A stretch of DNA of 64,000 nucleotides from assembly GCA_943367715.1 (NCBI GenBank), contig CALRJY020000031.1, positions 1 to 64,000 of the forward strand. The letters run 5' to 3'. A program made the translations under genes and the position numbers. Positions 42,301 to 50,596 of the stretch are shown here, one piece after another; positions within the stretch are counted from its first letter, which is position 1; each line of letters begins with the position of its first letter. This stretch comes from JAEYXS01 sp943367715. GTDB lineage: Bacteria > Verrucomicrobiota > Verrucomicrobiia > Limisphaerales > JAEYXS01. The notes under the pieces are model-generated. The model was not told the origin of the DNA. It ran no database searches and worked only from the letters and a program-made list of their open reading frames with translations.

Positions 42301-43826
42301 CATTGCGCCAGCGGCTTTATGTGCGCGGCGAGAAGGCGATGAAGTTGCGGCAGATGATCGCAGCGGGCGCGGGGATAGAAGGCGGTGATCCGTTGTTCGA
42401 TCTGTGTCCAGTGTGGATGGCGAGTCCGGCGACGGTGGCGCAGATTTTTCCGCGAGAGGCGTTGTTCGATGTGGTGATGTTTGATGAGGCGAGCCAATGC
42501 CGATTGGAGGAAGCGTTGCCGGTGTTGTTGCGCGGGAAGCGAGTGGTGATCGCGGGTGATCCGAAGCAATTGCCGCCCACACGGTTCTTCGAGCAAGCGC
42601 TGGCGGATAGCGATGATACCGCGGCGGAGACGGCAGATGAGGTCTTCGTGCAGCAGCAATCGGAGGCGGAAGACCTGCTGACGGCGGCGCTGAACCTGAA
42701 TGTGCAGGAGGCGTTTCTGGATGTACATTATCGGTCGCGGAACGAGGCGCTCATCGGGTTCTCGAACGAAGCATTTTACTCGAAGCGATTGCAGCCGATT
42801 CCGGGACATCCGAAGAATCGGGCGCTCGCAGCGCCCATCCGTTTGGTGCGCGTGGATGGGCTGTATAAGGATCGCGGCAATGAAGCGGAGGCGAAGGCGG
42901 CGGCGGCTTTGGTGGTGGAGTTGTTGGATGATAAGAATCCACCGTCCATCGGCGTGGCGTGCTTCAATCTGAATCAGAGGGATTTGATTCTGGAAGAACT
43001 GGATGGGATGGCAGCGGCGGATCCGAAGTTTGCGGAGCGGTTGGAGATCGCGCGGAAGCGGCGCGGGAATGATTCGTTCGAGGGATTGTTCGTAAAGAAT
43101 TTGGAGAACGTGCAGGGGGATGAGCGGGATCATATGATCATCTGCACGACGTTCGGCCTGGATGTGAATGGGAAGTTCCGGCGGAATTTCGGTGCGTTGT
43201 CGCGAAATGGGGGTGAGCGGCGGTTGAATGTGTTGGTCACTCGTGCGCGGGAGGCAATCCATATCCTGACTTCAATTCCGCGGGCGGAATATATCAGCCC
43301 GGAGCAGTTGGAATCGGGGCAACGGCCGACGGGGCGGCATTTTCTCTATGATTACCTGCGCTATGCGGAAGGGGTGGGAACGACGTTTGAGCGTTGGCAA
43401 TCGGATATGGAGCAGGCGAGGGGCAAGGCGCTGGTGCAATGTGTAACAGGCGAGACGACGCGGCCATCAACTTTGGTGGAGGCAGTGGGCGGGTCGTTGC
43501 ACGCGGAGCATGGCGTGGGCTCCACATTGTATTGGGGCAATGACGGATTTTGCGTGGATGTGGCGTTGACGCATCCGGAACTAGGCGCGGATGTCACAGT
43601 GGGTGTGCTGGCGGATTTCACACGGTATCAGAAGACGCCGGACCCGATCTCATGGGAACAGTTCCGCAGCATGGTGCTGAGTTCGCAGGGATGGAAGCTG
43701 CATCGGTTGTGGAGTCCGGCGTTGTTCCGGGATGGAGAGGGGCAGTTGCAACAGGTGGTGGCGAAACATCTTGAAGTTGCAGGGAAGCCGAAGGCGGCTA
43801 GCGAGCCGATTTCGCCAACGGGCTAG
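39387..43826 (+). CDS. Very large SF1 helicase with C-terminal nuclease-like domain
   Basis: A 1479-residue protein. The N-terminal part begins with GPGLNARPHNSRQRVDLLEL. The helicase core is split: Walker A VIHGPPGTGKSQTI (345-352 is GPPGTGKS) with VLFVCDKRTALDVV, a ~650-residue helical insert, then Walker B MFDEASQC (1033-1036 is DEAS), GDPKQLPPTRFF and the C-terminal motifs VHYRSRNEALIGFSN and LNVLVTRAREAIHIL, as in Dna2/Upf1-like helicases. The last ~150 residues look like an MTES_1575/Vsr-type nuclease (DGFCVDVALTHPE...SSQGWKLHRLWSPALFRD), but the usual E in the GIExDG strand is replaced (VGVLADF). ATG 39387 follows GGAG with proper spacing; ATG 39366 is also open. Confidence 0.85.
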   Translation: MILRTMLQRLYASLIAGPGLNARPHNSRQRVDLLELRHLQGTEPATALRDLLAGMVEFPAKVKEFSWPDYPESEWSEEQRTARTSEDKQNKVLGKLRDIAEDATEYYNDHGDQALFVGFPLLSIPVTQDRQGFKSSRILAPIAFVPVTLSVRRGISPGVTLTVTGEGADLVMPNPGLLAWIEQQTGQTTEGLFADESGENPWREIAEMIALAAKAAGIEVPPVFDDKTMLQGVPKTDALPTKAEILPCAIIGLFPLVNPGLLRDTKWMQETEPTLVNPVQAFLSPKALEEAEENQLPEAKEWDHEANAAKVKRDFSEELLVTHADPCQAEAVAHARRSAALVIHGPPGTGKSQTIANIIGDHLARGERVLFVCDKRTALDVVKYRLESMGLGGLCGVIHDPQRDRTQLYMQIRQKLEDLAQDAELPDPARKLGQTNIRLNDLHAELRGYFDRLHGCGEAGESFHQLCGEWWLAREKGGVDLPEVEGLTEQDLMTHRTDAEEILRRALTARWPESPYRGRLGMTLSEWLASRPAEIKGKLEKSVVAAKIVDECGVPGGQRGGAGDLESGVASGSAATAGWNPAAHCNGQANGLVHLEAGFGALEQAEARGALADLLEAVVKRGLPEVALKLAASSQWQRFEEEISSLAKEAERLGHPLERELFLQIKGAVPPLGEVGRRLLALDNWAPIAGSWTRFFAFAKKKEAAAALTPLALPMTPEATERARVFYLGLKARYLWSDLRDRLLGKEAATLPTDEELLAFRDGLPEVITVLKTLKQPIYALVQATVLAALQDLAGKGAVCVTMLRQSAERAEAIHGLEMALMDSQVFADKAIGELSGGWRKNELAAEICQRFVEFFDTLEEAIRLSDRLRTCSAAMQQAVSEAAVRGMPWETAEPALKASVLSREIRKRLREDEALARIDTKRVEAAFAELLERTEEKKQLVRAVVVHRWQKVWRERLLASTGSRLNTLGASLRQRLYVRGEKAMKLRQMIAAGAGIEGGDPLFDLCPVWMASPATVAQIFPREALFDVVMFDEASQCRLEEALPVLLRGKRVVIAGDPKQLPPTRFFEQALADSDDTAAETADEVFVQQQSEAEDLLTAALNLNVQEAFLDVHYRSRNEALIGFSNEAFYSKRLQPIPGHPKNRALAAPIRLVRVDGLYKDRGNEAEAKAAAALVVELLDDKNPPSIGVACFNLNQRDLILEELDGMAAADPKFAERLEIARKRRGNDSFEGLFVKNLENVQGDERDHMIICTTFGLDVNGKFRRNFGALSRNGGERRLNVLVTRAREAIHILTSIPRAEYISPEQLESGQRPTGRHFLYDYLRYAEGVGTTFERWQSDMEQARGKALVQCVTGETTRPSTLVEAVGGSLHAEHGVGSTLYWGNDGFCVDVALTHPELGADVTVGVLADFTRYQKTPDPISWEQFRSMVLSSQGWKLHRLWSPALFRDGEGQLQQVVAKHLEVAGKPKAASEPISPTG
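41095..41145. repeat. Palindromic repeat inserted in frame in the helicase gene
   Basis: CTGCCGG (41113-41119) pairs with CCGGCAG (41127-41133), loop CTGGAAT. The encoded stretch ATAGWNPAAH, or AAGFQPAVAAL on the other strand, is out of character for the helicase and matches the style of dispersed palindromes. It falls in the variable helical insert, where an added linker would be tolerated. Confidence 0.55.
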
Positions 43827-43843
43827 AGAAAAGAGAAATACTC

Positions 43844-45067
43844 ATGAATAAAACAGAGTTAATTTCATATCTTGAAGGGAAGTTGCCGGAGTATCTGGAG
43901 CTGTTGCGGCAGATGGTTTTGATCAATAGCTGGACGCAGAATGTCACGGGGGTCGACAAACTGGGGCAATTCACTGCGGAGGTGTTCGCGCGGCTGGGTT
44001 TCACAGCGGAGTATGTGCAATCTTCGAATCCGAAATATGGAAAGCACCTGATCTTGACGCGGGCGGGTAAGGGCACGAAGTCGGTGGCGATGGTGTCGCA
44101 CTTGGACACGGTGTTTCCGCCGGAAGAAGAGGAGCGGAATGATTTCAAGTGGCGCATGGAGGGGGATTTCATTTATGGACCGGGCACGAACGACATCAAG
44201 GGTGGCACGGTGATGATGTGGCTGATGCTGGTGGCGTTGCGCGATTTGGAGCCGGATGTGTTCGAGAGCGTGACATGGAAGTTGTTCTTGAATTCCTCGG
44301 AGGAAGAGTATTCGCCAGATTTCGGTGAGGTGTGCCGGACACGGTTTGCGCCGAATATGTTGGGCGCACTGGTGTTTGAATCGGAAGGGAGACTCGGCGA
44401 GCAGCGGTTGGTGGTGACGGCACGCAAGGGCAGGGCAACATGGCGAGTGAAGGCAAGTGGACGTGGATCGCATGCGGGGTCGAAACATTCGCACGGAGTC
44501 AACGCGGTGGTGCAGATCGGACGCACGGTGCAGCAGATCGCGGCGATGACGGATTACAAACGCGAATTGACGGTGAACGTGGCGACCATCGAGGGTGGAA
44601 CCGTGATGAACCGCGTGCCGCACGAGGCGGTGGCGGAGGGGGAGTTTCGGTCGTTTGATCCGCAAGTGTTTGAAGATGCGAAACAGGCATTTCTGAAATT
44701 GAGTGGGCCGGGCGAGGTGTCTAGTCCGGTGGATCGGTTCGCGTGTGAGATCAAGGCGGAGATCAAGACGGTGAGCCGGCCATGGCCGCGAAATGAGGGG
44801 TCGGAGAAGCTTTGCCAAATATGGGAGGTGGCCGGTGCGGAATTGGGCATGCTGGTGGGGCACCAGGAGCGGGGCGGCTTAAGTGATGGAAATTTGATCT
44901 GGGATGCGGTGCCGACATTGGATGGCCTAGGGCCATGGGGGGATAACAGCCATTGTTCTGAGCGGAGTGCGGACGGGAGCAAGGAGCAGGAATATATCGA
45001 GGTGCCATCGATTGTGCCAAAGGCGGCGTGGAATGTGGTGGCGTTGAGAAAATTGATTTCAAACTGA
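43844..45067 (+). CDS. M20-family metallopeptidase/deacylase
   Basis: A 407-residue cytoplasmic enzyme of the ArgE/DapE/CPG2 group. Co-catalytic zinc landmarks are VAMVSHLDTVFPP (His and Asp), IYGPGTNDIKGG (bridging Asp) and LNSSEEEYSP (catalytic and metal Glu pair). A dimerisation domain with KASGRGSHAGSKHSHGVNAVVQIG follows, and NSHCSERSADGSKEQ holds the last ligands. The closest style is carboxypeptidase G2-like, which removes glutamate from pteroate or amino-acid conjugates; the substrate here is unknown. It starts 17 bases after the helicase stop. Confidence 0.9.
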   Translation: MNKTELISYLEGKLPEYLELLRQMVLINSWTQNVTGVDKLGQFTAEVFARLGFTAEYVQSSNPKYGKHLILTRAGKGTKSVAMVSHLDTVFPPEEEERNDFKWRMEGDFIYGPGTNDIKGGTVMMWLMLVALRDLEPDVFESVTWKLFLNSSEEEYSPDFGEVCRTRFAPNMLGALVFESEGRLGEQRLVVTARKGRATWRVKASGRGSHAGSKHSHGVNAVVQIGRTVQQIAAMTDYKRELTVNVATIEGGTVMNRVPHEAVAEGEFRSFDPQVFEDAKQAFLKLSGPGEVSSPVDRFACEIKAEIKTVSRPWPRNEGSEKLCQIWEVAGAELGMLVGHQERGGLSDGNLIWDAVPTLDGLGPWGDNSHCSERSADGSKEQEYIEVPSIVPKAAWNVVALRKLISN

Positions 45068-45200
45068 AGGCATTGAAAAACGAGGTTAAAGGGCAGCGAA
45101 AAGGCGGTCACGTTTGCTTGAAGGCAAATAGCTGTCCGGACGTCCAACTGATTGACAAAGCCCGATGTGGCGTCAAAAGTAGCGGCATTCTCTTTGAGTC

Positions 45201-46934
45201 ATGAAATTGAGTCAGCGTTTCAAATCCAGCGTGTTTGCGCTTACGGGCCTGTTTGCGTCAGGCGTGGTCTCGTCCTACGGGGCGGTTGATTTTGTGCGGC
45301 AGGTGAAACCTGTCCTGGAATCGGCCTGCTTGAGCTGTCACGGAGCGGAGAAGCCAAAGGGTGGTTTCCAATTGCACACGAAGGCGGCGGCTTTCAAGGG
45401 CGGTGATGATGGCGTGGCCATCGTGGCCAAGGATCCCAACAAGAGCCCGCTCTATACATCCACCACGCTGGCCAAGGATCATGACGATGTGATGCCGCCC
45501 AGCAGCAAGGAACCGCTGACCAAGGGGCAGTCGGAGATCCTGAAGCAATGGATTGCGGAAGGGGCGGTCTGGCCGGATGGAGTTGAATTGAAGCAGGTCA
45601 CGCGCATTAGTTTCGTAAAGGACGTGCAACCGATCTTGGAGTTCAATTGCGTCGCGTGCCATCGCGAGGGACATGACAAGGGTGGTTTGCGGTTGGATGC
45701 CAAGGAGTTTGCGCTGAAGACGGGTGACAGCGGTCCGAGCATCGTTCCGTTCTTCGCTGAGAAGAGCAAGACGTTCACTTCTACGACGCTATCCAAGGAT
45801 GACGAAGCCTTGATGCCGCCGTCAAACAAGGGTGGCCCGATGCCGAAGGACAAGCAGGACATCCTCAAGGAATGGATCAACCAAGGTGCTGCTTGGCCGG
45901 AAGGAATCACCCTAACGCCAAAGAAGGCGGATCAGGCAACTGGTGGTGACAATCTCGCGCTAGTGGTGGAGATGCACAAACGCATCGTGGCGAACTTGAA
46001 AGAGAAGACTGCGGCGGACATGAAGCAGTACAATCAGGTGATCCCGGGTGGAACGGTAGCTTTCGACATGATGCCGATTCCGGCAGGCACCTTCATGATG
46101 GGTACTCCGGAGACGGAGAAGGGACGCAAACCGGATGAAGGGCCGCAAGTGCAGGTGAAGATTGAGCCGTTCTGGATGGGCAAGACCGAGGTGACTTGGA
46201 ATGAGTATGAGCTTTTCATGTATCCCGAAGATCAACGCCTGGCTGCCGCTGGCGGCACGGTGACCAAGGATGCGGTGGTGGATGGTGTGAGCCGTCCCAC
46301 GAAGCCGTATGTGGAGATGAGCTTCGGCATGGGCAAGGACGGTTTCCCCGCCATCAGCATGACGCATCATGCGGCGAATAAGTATTGCCAGTGGTTGAGC
46401 GCCAAGACCGGACACTTCTACCGCCTGCCGACCGAGGCCGAGTGGGAGTATGCCTGCCGCGCTGGCACGACGACGGCTTATTCTTTCGGGGATGATGCCT
46501 CGAAGATCGGCGAATACGCCTGGCTCGAAGCGAACAGCGACTGGAAGTACCAGAAGGTCGGCAAGAAGAAGGCGAATCCGTGGGGCTTGCACGATATGCA
46601 CGGCAACGTGATCGAGTGGTGCTTGGACCAATACAGCGCCGATACTTACAAGCAAGGTGCGGGTAAGACGGTGGATAATCCGTGGGTGCGTTCATCCACG
46701 CCGTATCCGCATGTCGCACGTGGCGGTTCCTGGGATGACACGCCGGACAAATTGCGCAGCGGTGTCCGCCGTGCTTCCGGACCGGGCTGGAAGATTCAGG
46801 ATCCGCAATTGCCAAAGAGCATCTGGTATCATACGGATGCCCAGTTCCTTGGTATTCGTGTGGTGCGTCCGTTGAAGGTTCCCTCTCCGGAAGAGTTGAA
46901 CAAGATCTGGAACAATGGCGTGGAGAAGGATTGA
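45201..46934 (+). CDS. Exported protein: two cytochrome c-type domains fused to an FGE/SUMF1 domain
   Basis: A 577-residue protein with a signal peptide (SSVFALTGLFASGVVSSYGA). Two planctomycete-type cytochrome c domains follow, with CLSCH (about 43-47) and CVACH (about 150-154), each ending in a DDVMPPSS / DEALMPPSN methionine-ligand loop. From about residue 285 comes a formylglycine-generating-enzyme-type domain (MMPIPAGTFMMGTPE, EVTWNEYELFM, LPTEAEWEYACRAGT, GNVIEWCLDQY, ARGGSWDDTPDKLRSGVRRA). In such fusions the FGE fold need not modify sulfatases. It is followed 42 bases on by a Gfo/Idh/MocA oxidoreductase, a common PVC pairing for sugar metabolism. Confidence 0.92.
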   Translation: MKLSQRFKSSVFALTGLFASGVVSSYGAVDFVRQVKPVLESACLSCHGAEKPKGGFQLHTKAAAFKGGDDGVAIVAKDPNKSPLYTSTTLAKDHDDVMPPSSKEPLTKGQSEILKQWIAEGAVWPDGVELKQVTRISFVKDVQPILEFNCVACHREGHDKGGLRLDAKEFALKTGDSGPSIVPFFAEKSKTFTSTTLSKDDEALMPPSNKGGPMPKDKQDILKEWINQGAAWPEGITLTPKKADQATGGDNLALVVEMHKRIVANLKEKTAADMKQYNQVIPGGTVAFDMMPIPAGTFMMGTPETEKGRKPDEGPQVQVKIEPFWMGKTEVTWNEYELFMYPEDQRLAAAGGTVTKDAVVDGVSRPTKPYVEMSFGMGKDGFPAISMTHHAANKYCQWLSAKTGHFYRLPTEAEWEYACRAGTTTAYSFGDDASKIGEYAWLEANSDWKYQKVGKKKANPWGLHDMHGNVIEWCLDQYSADTYKQGAGKTVDNPWVRSSTPYPHVARGGSWDDTPDKLRSGVRRASGPGWKIQDPQLPKSIWYHTDAQFLGIRVVRPLKVPSPEELNKIWNNGVEKD

Positions 46935-46976
46935 TTTTTTACTGAACGAACATCCGGTCTGACAGTCCATACAACT

Positions 46977-48350
46977 ATGAACGAATCCCAGAATCCCCAA
47001 GAGCGGCCAGAGCTATCGCGCCGCGGTTTCTTGCAGACATCCGGTATCGCACTAGGTGGTGCCATGCTGGGCGGTTTGAGCATCGAGCGCAGCGCTTTTG
47101 CTGCCGGCAGTGATGAGCTGAAGATCGCGCTGATCGGTTGCGGCGGTCGTGGTTCAGGTGCTGCCGACCAGGCGTTGAACACCCATGATCAGGGCAAGAT
47201 CAAGCTGGTTTCCGTGGCGGATGTCTCGGAAGACCAGATCGCCAAGAGCCTGAGCTCATTGCGCAAGAATCATCCTGACCGCGTTGACGTCACGCCGGAT
47301 CGCGAGTTCGTGGGATTTGATGGTTATAAAAAGGCGATCGCCACGGCCGATGTGGTCATTTTGGCCACGCCTCCGGGATTCCGCCCGATGATGTTCGAGG
47401 AGGCTGTGCGTCAGGGTAAACACGTGTTCACGGAGAAACCGGTTTGCGTGGACGCCCCGGGTTTCCGCCGTTTCATGGCGGCAGCGCAGGAGTCGAAGAA
47501 GAAGAATCTTAAAGTCGGTGTCGGTCTGCAACGGCGTCATCAGCCGGGCTATCTGGAAAGCATCAAGCGGATCGAAGACGGTGCCATCGGCGATATCGTC
47601 TCCATGCGCTGCTACTGGAATGGTAACACACCGTGGGTCAAGCCACGTGCGGACTTGGAAAGATTGGCCGGCCGTAAACTGACCGAGATGGAATACCAGA
47701 TGAAGAACTGGTACTACTTCGTCTGGTTGTGCGGCGATCATATCGTGGAACAGCACATCCATAACATCGACGTCATCAACTGGATCAAGAAGGGTCCGCC
47801 GGTGAAGGCGCGTGGCATGGGTGGTTGTGAAACCCGCAAAGGACCGGACTACGGCGAGATCTTCGACCATCATTCTGTTGAGTTCACCTATGCGGACGGG
47901 TCCATCTGCCACAGCATGTGCCGTCACCAGCTCGGTTGCTGGAACGAAGTGCGAGAACATGCCGTCGGTACGAAAGGTCGTTGGGAAGCGGATGGTTCGG
48001 GCAACCGTTACACGTTCTCGGGTCCGAACAAGTGGCGCTTCGAAGGCTCGACCAAGACGCCGTATCAGCTCGAACACGACGATCTGTTCAACGCAATCCG
48101 CAACGACAAACCTTTCAACGAAGCGGAATATGGTGCGACGAGTTCCATGACGGCTGTATTTGGCCGCATGGCGACCTACTCGGGCAAAGAGCTGGATTGG
48201 GAGGCTGCCGTCAATTCGAACATCGATACGATGGTGAAGAACATCGACAAGGTTTCCTTCGAGGAAGCGATGAAATTGGAGCCGCCGACCAAGCCGGGAC
48301 CGAACGGCCTGTATCAATTGCCGGTGCCGGGCAAGACCGTTGTCATCTAA
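46977..48350 (+). CDS. Tat-exported Gfo/Idh/MocA-family oxidoreductase
   Basis: A 457-residue protein with a twin-arginine signal (SRRGFLQTSGIALGGAMLGG). It has the NAD(P)-binding Rossmann start LKIALIGCGGRGSGAADQAL, the family motif VFTEKPVCVDAPGF with the EKP lysine, and GVGLQRRHQPGYLESIKRI. A C-terminal alpha/beta sheet domain holds CGDHIVEQHIHNIDVINW with the conserved histidine. Members oxidise or epimerise sugars and inositols; Tat export suggests work in the periplasm. The gene ends at an intrinsic terminator (48377-48416). Confidence 0.94.
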   Translation: MNESQNPQERPELSRRGFLQTSGIALGGAMLGGLSIERSAFAAGSDELKIALIGCGGRGSGAADQALNTHDQGKIKLVSVADVSEDQIAKSLSSLRKNHPDRVDVTPDREFVGFDGYKKAIATADVVILATPPGFRPMMFEEAVRQGKHVFTEKPVCVDAPGFRRFMAAAQESKKKNLKVGVGLQRRHQPGYLESIKRIEDGAIGDIVSMRCYWNGNTPWVKPRADLERLAGRKLTEMEYQMKNWYYFVWLCGDHIVEQHIHNIDVINWIKKGPPVKARGMGGCETRKGPDYGEIFDHHSVEFTYADGSICHSMCRHQLGCWNEVREHAVGTKGRWEADGSGNRYTFSGPNKWRFEGSTKTPYQLEHDDLFNAIRNDKPFNEAEYGATSSMTAVFGRMATYSGKELDWEAAVNSNIDTMVKNIDKVSFEEAMKLEPPTKPGPNGLYQLPVPGKTVVI

Positions 48351-48376
48351 GCATTGCCTGCGAAAGTTTATCGAAC

Positions 48377-48416
48377 AACACCCGCACTGATACACTTGGT
48401 GCGGGTGTTGCTTTTT
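48377..48416 (+). terminator. Intrinsic terminator after the oxidoreductase
   Basis: An 11-base perfect stem, AACACCCGCAC (48377-48387) with GTGCGGGTGTT (48399-48409), followed by GC and five T residues. It lies only 10 bases before the apbE start, so it closes the upstream unit. Confidence 0.9.
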
Positions 48417-48425
48417 AAGAACTGA

Positions 48426-49487
48426 ATGAATCCTGAGCCGACCTTGCTGACGCGACGTGAATTGCTCTTTGGATTGGCGGGGACCGCTTTGCTGTCAGGT
48501 TGCCAAGCCTCGAAACCAAGCCGTCGTAGCGCTGAGTTGCAGAGATTCGTCTTTCACAAAGGAGTGATGGGCACGGTCTTTACCATCACCTTATTTGCAG
48601 CCGATGAAGCAACCGGAAAGAGCGCGGCCGAGGCGGCGTTTGCACGCGTGGTGCAGCTTAACGACATCATGACGGACTATGATCGCGACAGCGAGTTGAT
48701 GCGTTTCTGTCTCGCTCCTTGCGGACAACCGGTGGTGTTGAGCGAGGATCTCTTCACCGTGATCGCCAAGGCTCAATGGGTGGCTGAGCGGACTGATGGG
48801 GCTTTCGATATTACGCTGGGACCGATCATCCGCTTGTGGCGGCGGGCGAGAAGACAACGCGAATTGCCGCCACCGGATCTGTTGGCGGCAGCGAAGGCGG
48901 CATGTGGTTATCAATTTTTTAAACTCGATCCGCGAACACGTGCGGCAACTCTGCAGAAACCGGACATGGTCCTGGACCTCGGCGGCATCGCCAAGGGCTA
49001 CGCAGCAGAAGCGGCCTTGAAGGTGCTCAAGCAGCAGGGCATGAGCCGGGCGATGGTGGCGGCGAGCGGAGACCTGGCCATTGGCGACGCGCCACCGGGC
49101 AGGGATGGATGGAACATCGGCATTGATTCCATTGATGCTGCCGAAGGCAAACACTCGCGCATCGTGAGCGTTAAGAATTGCGGGCTTTCCACTTCTGGTG
49201 ACACGGAGCAGTTCACCGAGATCGATGGCCAGCGCTACTCGCATATCGTCGACCCAAAAACTGGCCTTGGATTGCGCGAGCGGATCGGAGTGACGGTGAT
49301 CGCAAAGAACGCCACAGATAGCGATGCCTACGACACGGCAGCCAGTATTTTAGGGGCAGAACGAGGGTTGAATTTCATCGAGAAACAAACGGACACGGCG
49401 GCATTGATCGTAGTGCTCAAGGATGGAAAAATGCAGCAGATTGAATCCAAGCGATTCAGCCGATTCCCACAAGTTAAGGTGCCTTAG
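48426..49487 (+). CDS. apbE: FAD:protein FMN transferase (ApbE lipoprotein)
   Basis: Covalently attaches FMN to threonine of periplasmic flavoproteins such as Rnf/Nqr subunits. A 353-residue protein with a lipoprotein signal (LLFGLAGTALLSGC, lipobox LSGC with the cysteine near 26). Family motifs are MGTVFTITLF, LNDIMTDYDRDSELMRF, GAFDITLGPIIRLWR, DLGGIAKGYAAEAAL and the catalytic-site stretch RYSHIVDPKTG. No acceptor flavoprotein is encoded nearby, so its partners lie elsewhere. Confidence 0.95.
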   Translation: MNPEPTLLTRRELLFGLAGTALLSGCQASKPSRRSAELQRFVFHKGVMGTVFTITLFAADEATGKSAAEAAFARVVQLNDIMTDYDRDSELMRFCLAPCGQPVVLSEDLFTVIAKAQWVAERTDGAFDITLGPIIRLWRRARRQRELPPPDLLAAAKAACGYQFFKLDPRTRAATLQKPDMVLDLGGIAKGYAAEAALKVLKQQGMSRAMVAASGDLAIGDAPPGRDGWNIGIDSIDAAEGKHSRIVSVKNCGLSTSGDTEQFTEIDGQRYSHIVDPKTGLGLRERIGVTVIAKNATDSDAYDTAASILGAERGLNFIEKQTDTAALIVVLKDGKMQQIESKRFSRFPQVKVP

Positions 49488-49507
49488 GCGTTTTTTTAAT
49501 CACTGCT

Positions 49508-50596
49508 CTAGGCCAGCAGACTCTTGATCTGTGAACGGCTGGCGGTGCCAGTAGTGCCTAGCTGATGAATGACGATGGAAGCCGCAGTGTTGGCGATCTC
49601 CAGAGACTCACGCAGGGTGGCTTGTCCGAGCAGTGAGGTGACGAGGTTGGCTGTCACTGAATCACCCGCGCCCACAATGTCTATCTCGCCGCGCACGGGC
49701 AGGGAAGGAGCGTGCTCTACACTACCATCCGGGGCGGCACCGATGATGCCACACTCGGAAAGTGTCACAAAAACCCGATGACCGGTTTGCACGGCCAATT
49801 GGGAGGAGCGGCGATGCAACTCGGCCAGATCCGGAACAATGTGACTGCCGAGCGCCCGTGACAGCTCGGTGCCATTCATCTTGAAATCCACGGCGGGGAA
49901 CTGACTAAGGCCATTCCTGCTGTCCGCCAAAATGACAAGATGAGGATTCTTTTTGGCGATTTTCCCGATGGCACTGAGGACTTCCCTGGTTAATACCCCG
50001 GTTCCGGCAATATCCACCTGATCCAGCAGGATAAGCGCATCCATTTTGGGTGCGATCTCGGTGATGTTTTTAATGAGACGTTTGCTGACTGTGGCCGGCG
50101 TTGCTGACCAATTCTTGAAATCCAACCGGTTCAATTCCCGTGGACCGCGAGTTGTCTTTACGGTGCTCCTGGCCGTCATGGGACTGTGGCCAGCCTGTTT
50201 GCCACTTGCTTTGGGCGGCTTTCCTTCACCCACGACGATCGGCTTGGTGTAGGTGAAGGTTCGGCGGTCCGCAGTTTGAAAAAACGAGCAAAGATCCACG
50301 CCCTTGGTTTGTTTCAAAGCGCGAACCAGTTCAAAGCCCTCACCATCATCGCCAGCAAAACCTACCGGCACGATCTCGCCCACGCCCAGAGCCACCAGAT
50401 TGTTCAGTATGGTTCCAGAGCCGCCGGGTTGCGAACGGACGTTCATCACGTTATGCACGGGCAGGCCGGTTTCAATGGAGATCTCCTCTTTGGCGAGGTC
50501 GATCTCCAGATAGCGGTCGAGGCAAAAATCGCCGACGATGGCGATGCGCATTTTGGGAAACTGAGAGCTGATCTGCTGATAACGTTTCGGTGTCAT
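49508..50596 (-). CDS. PfkB/RfaE-type carbohydrate kinase
   Basis: A 362-residue ribokinase-fold kinase with MRIAIVGDFCLDRYLEID and PGGSGTILNNLVALG (substrate end). An unusual charged insert about 125-155 (EGKPPKASGKQAGHSPMTARSTVKTTRG) and VFVTLSECGIIGA follow. The catalytic-anion-hole motif is DIVGAGDSVTANLV. The opening is close to the HldE heptose-kinase branch, but the substrate is open. It overlaps the upstream deoxyhypusine-synthase-like gene by four bases and shares a cluster with a HAD hydrolase. Confidence 0.88.
   Translation of the reverse strand: MTPKRYQQISSQFPKMRIAIVGDFCLDRYLEIDLAKEEISIETGLPVHNVMNVRSQPGGSGTILNNLVALGVGEIVPVGFAGDDGEGFELVRALKQTKGVDLCSFFQTADRRTFTYTKPIVVGEGKPPKASGKQAGHSPMTARSTVKTTRGPRELNRLDFKNWSATPATVSKRLIKNITEIAPKMDALILLDQVDIAGTGVLTREVLSAIGKIAKKNPHLVILADSRNGLSQFPAVDFKMNGTELSRALGSHIVPDLAELHRRSSQLAVQTGHRVFVTLSECGIIGAAPDGSVEHAPSLPVRGEIDIVGAGDSVTANLVTSLLGQATLRESLEIANTAASIVIHQLGTTGTASRSQIKSLLA

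Noticed and set aside
41707..43262. Long minus-strand frames inside the helicase gene
   Set aside because: Pro/Arg/Ser- or His/Arg-rich shadows of the biased helicase codons.
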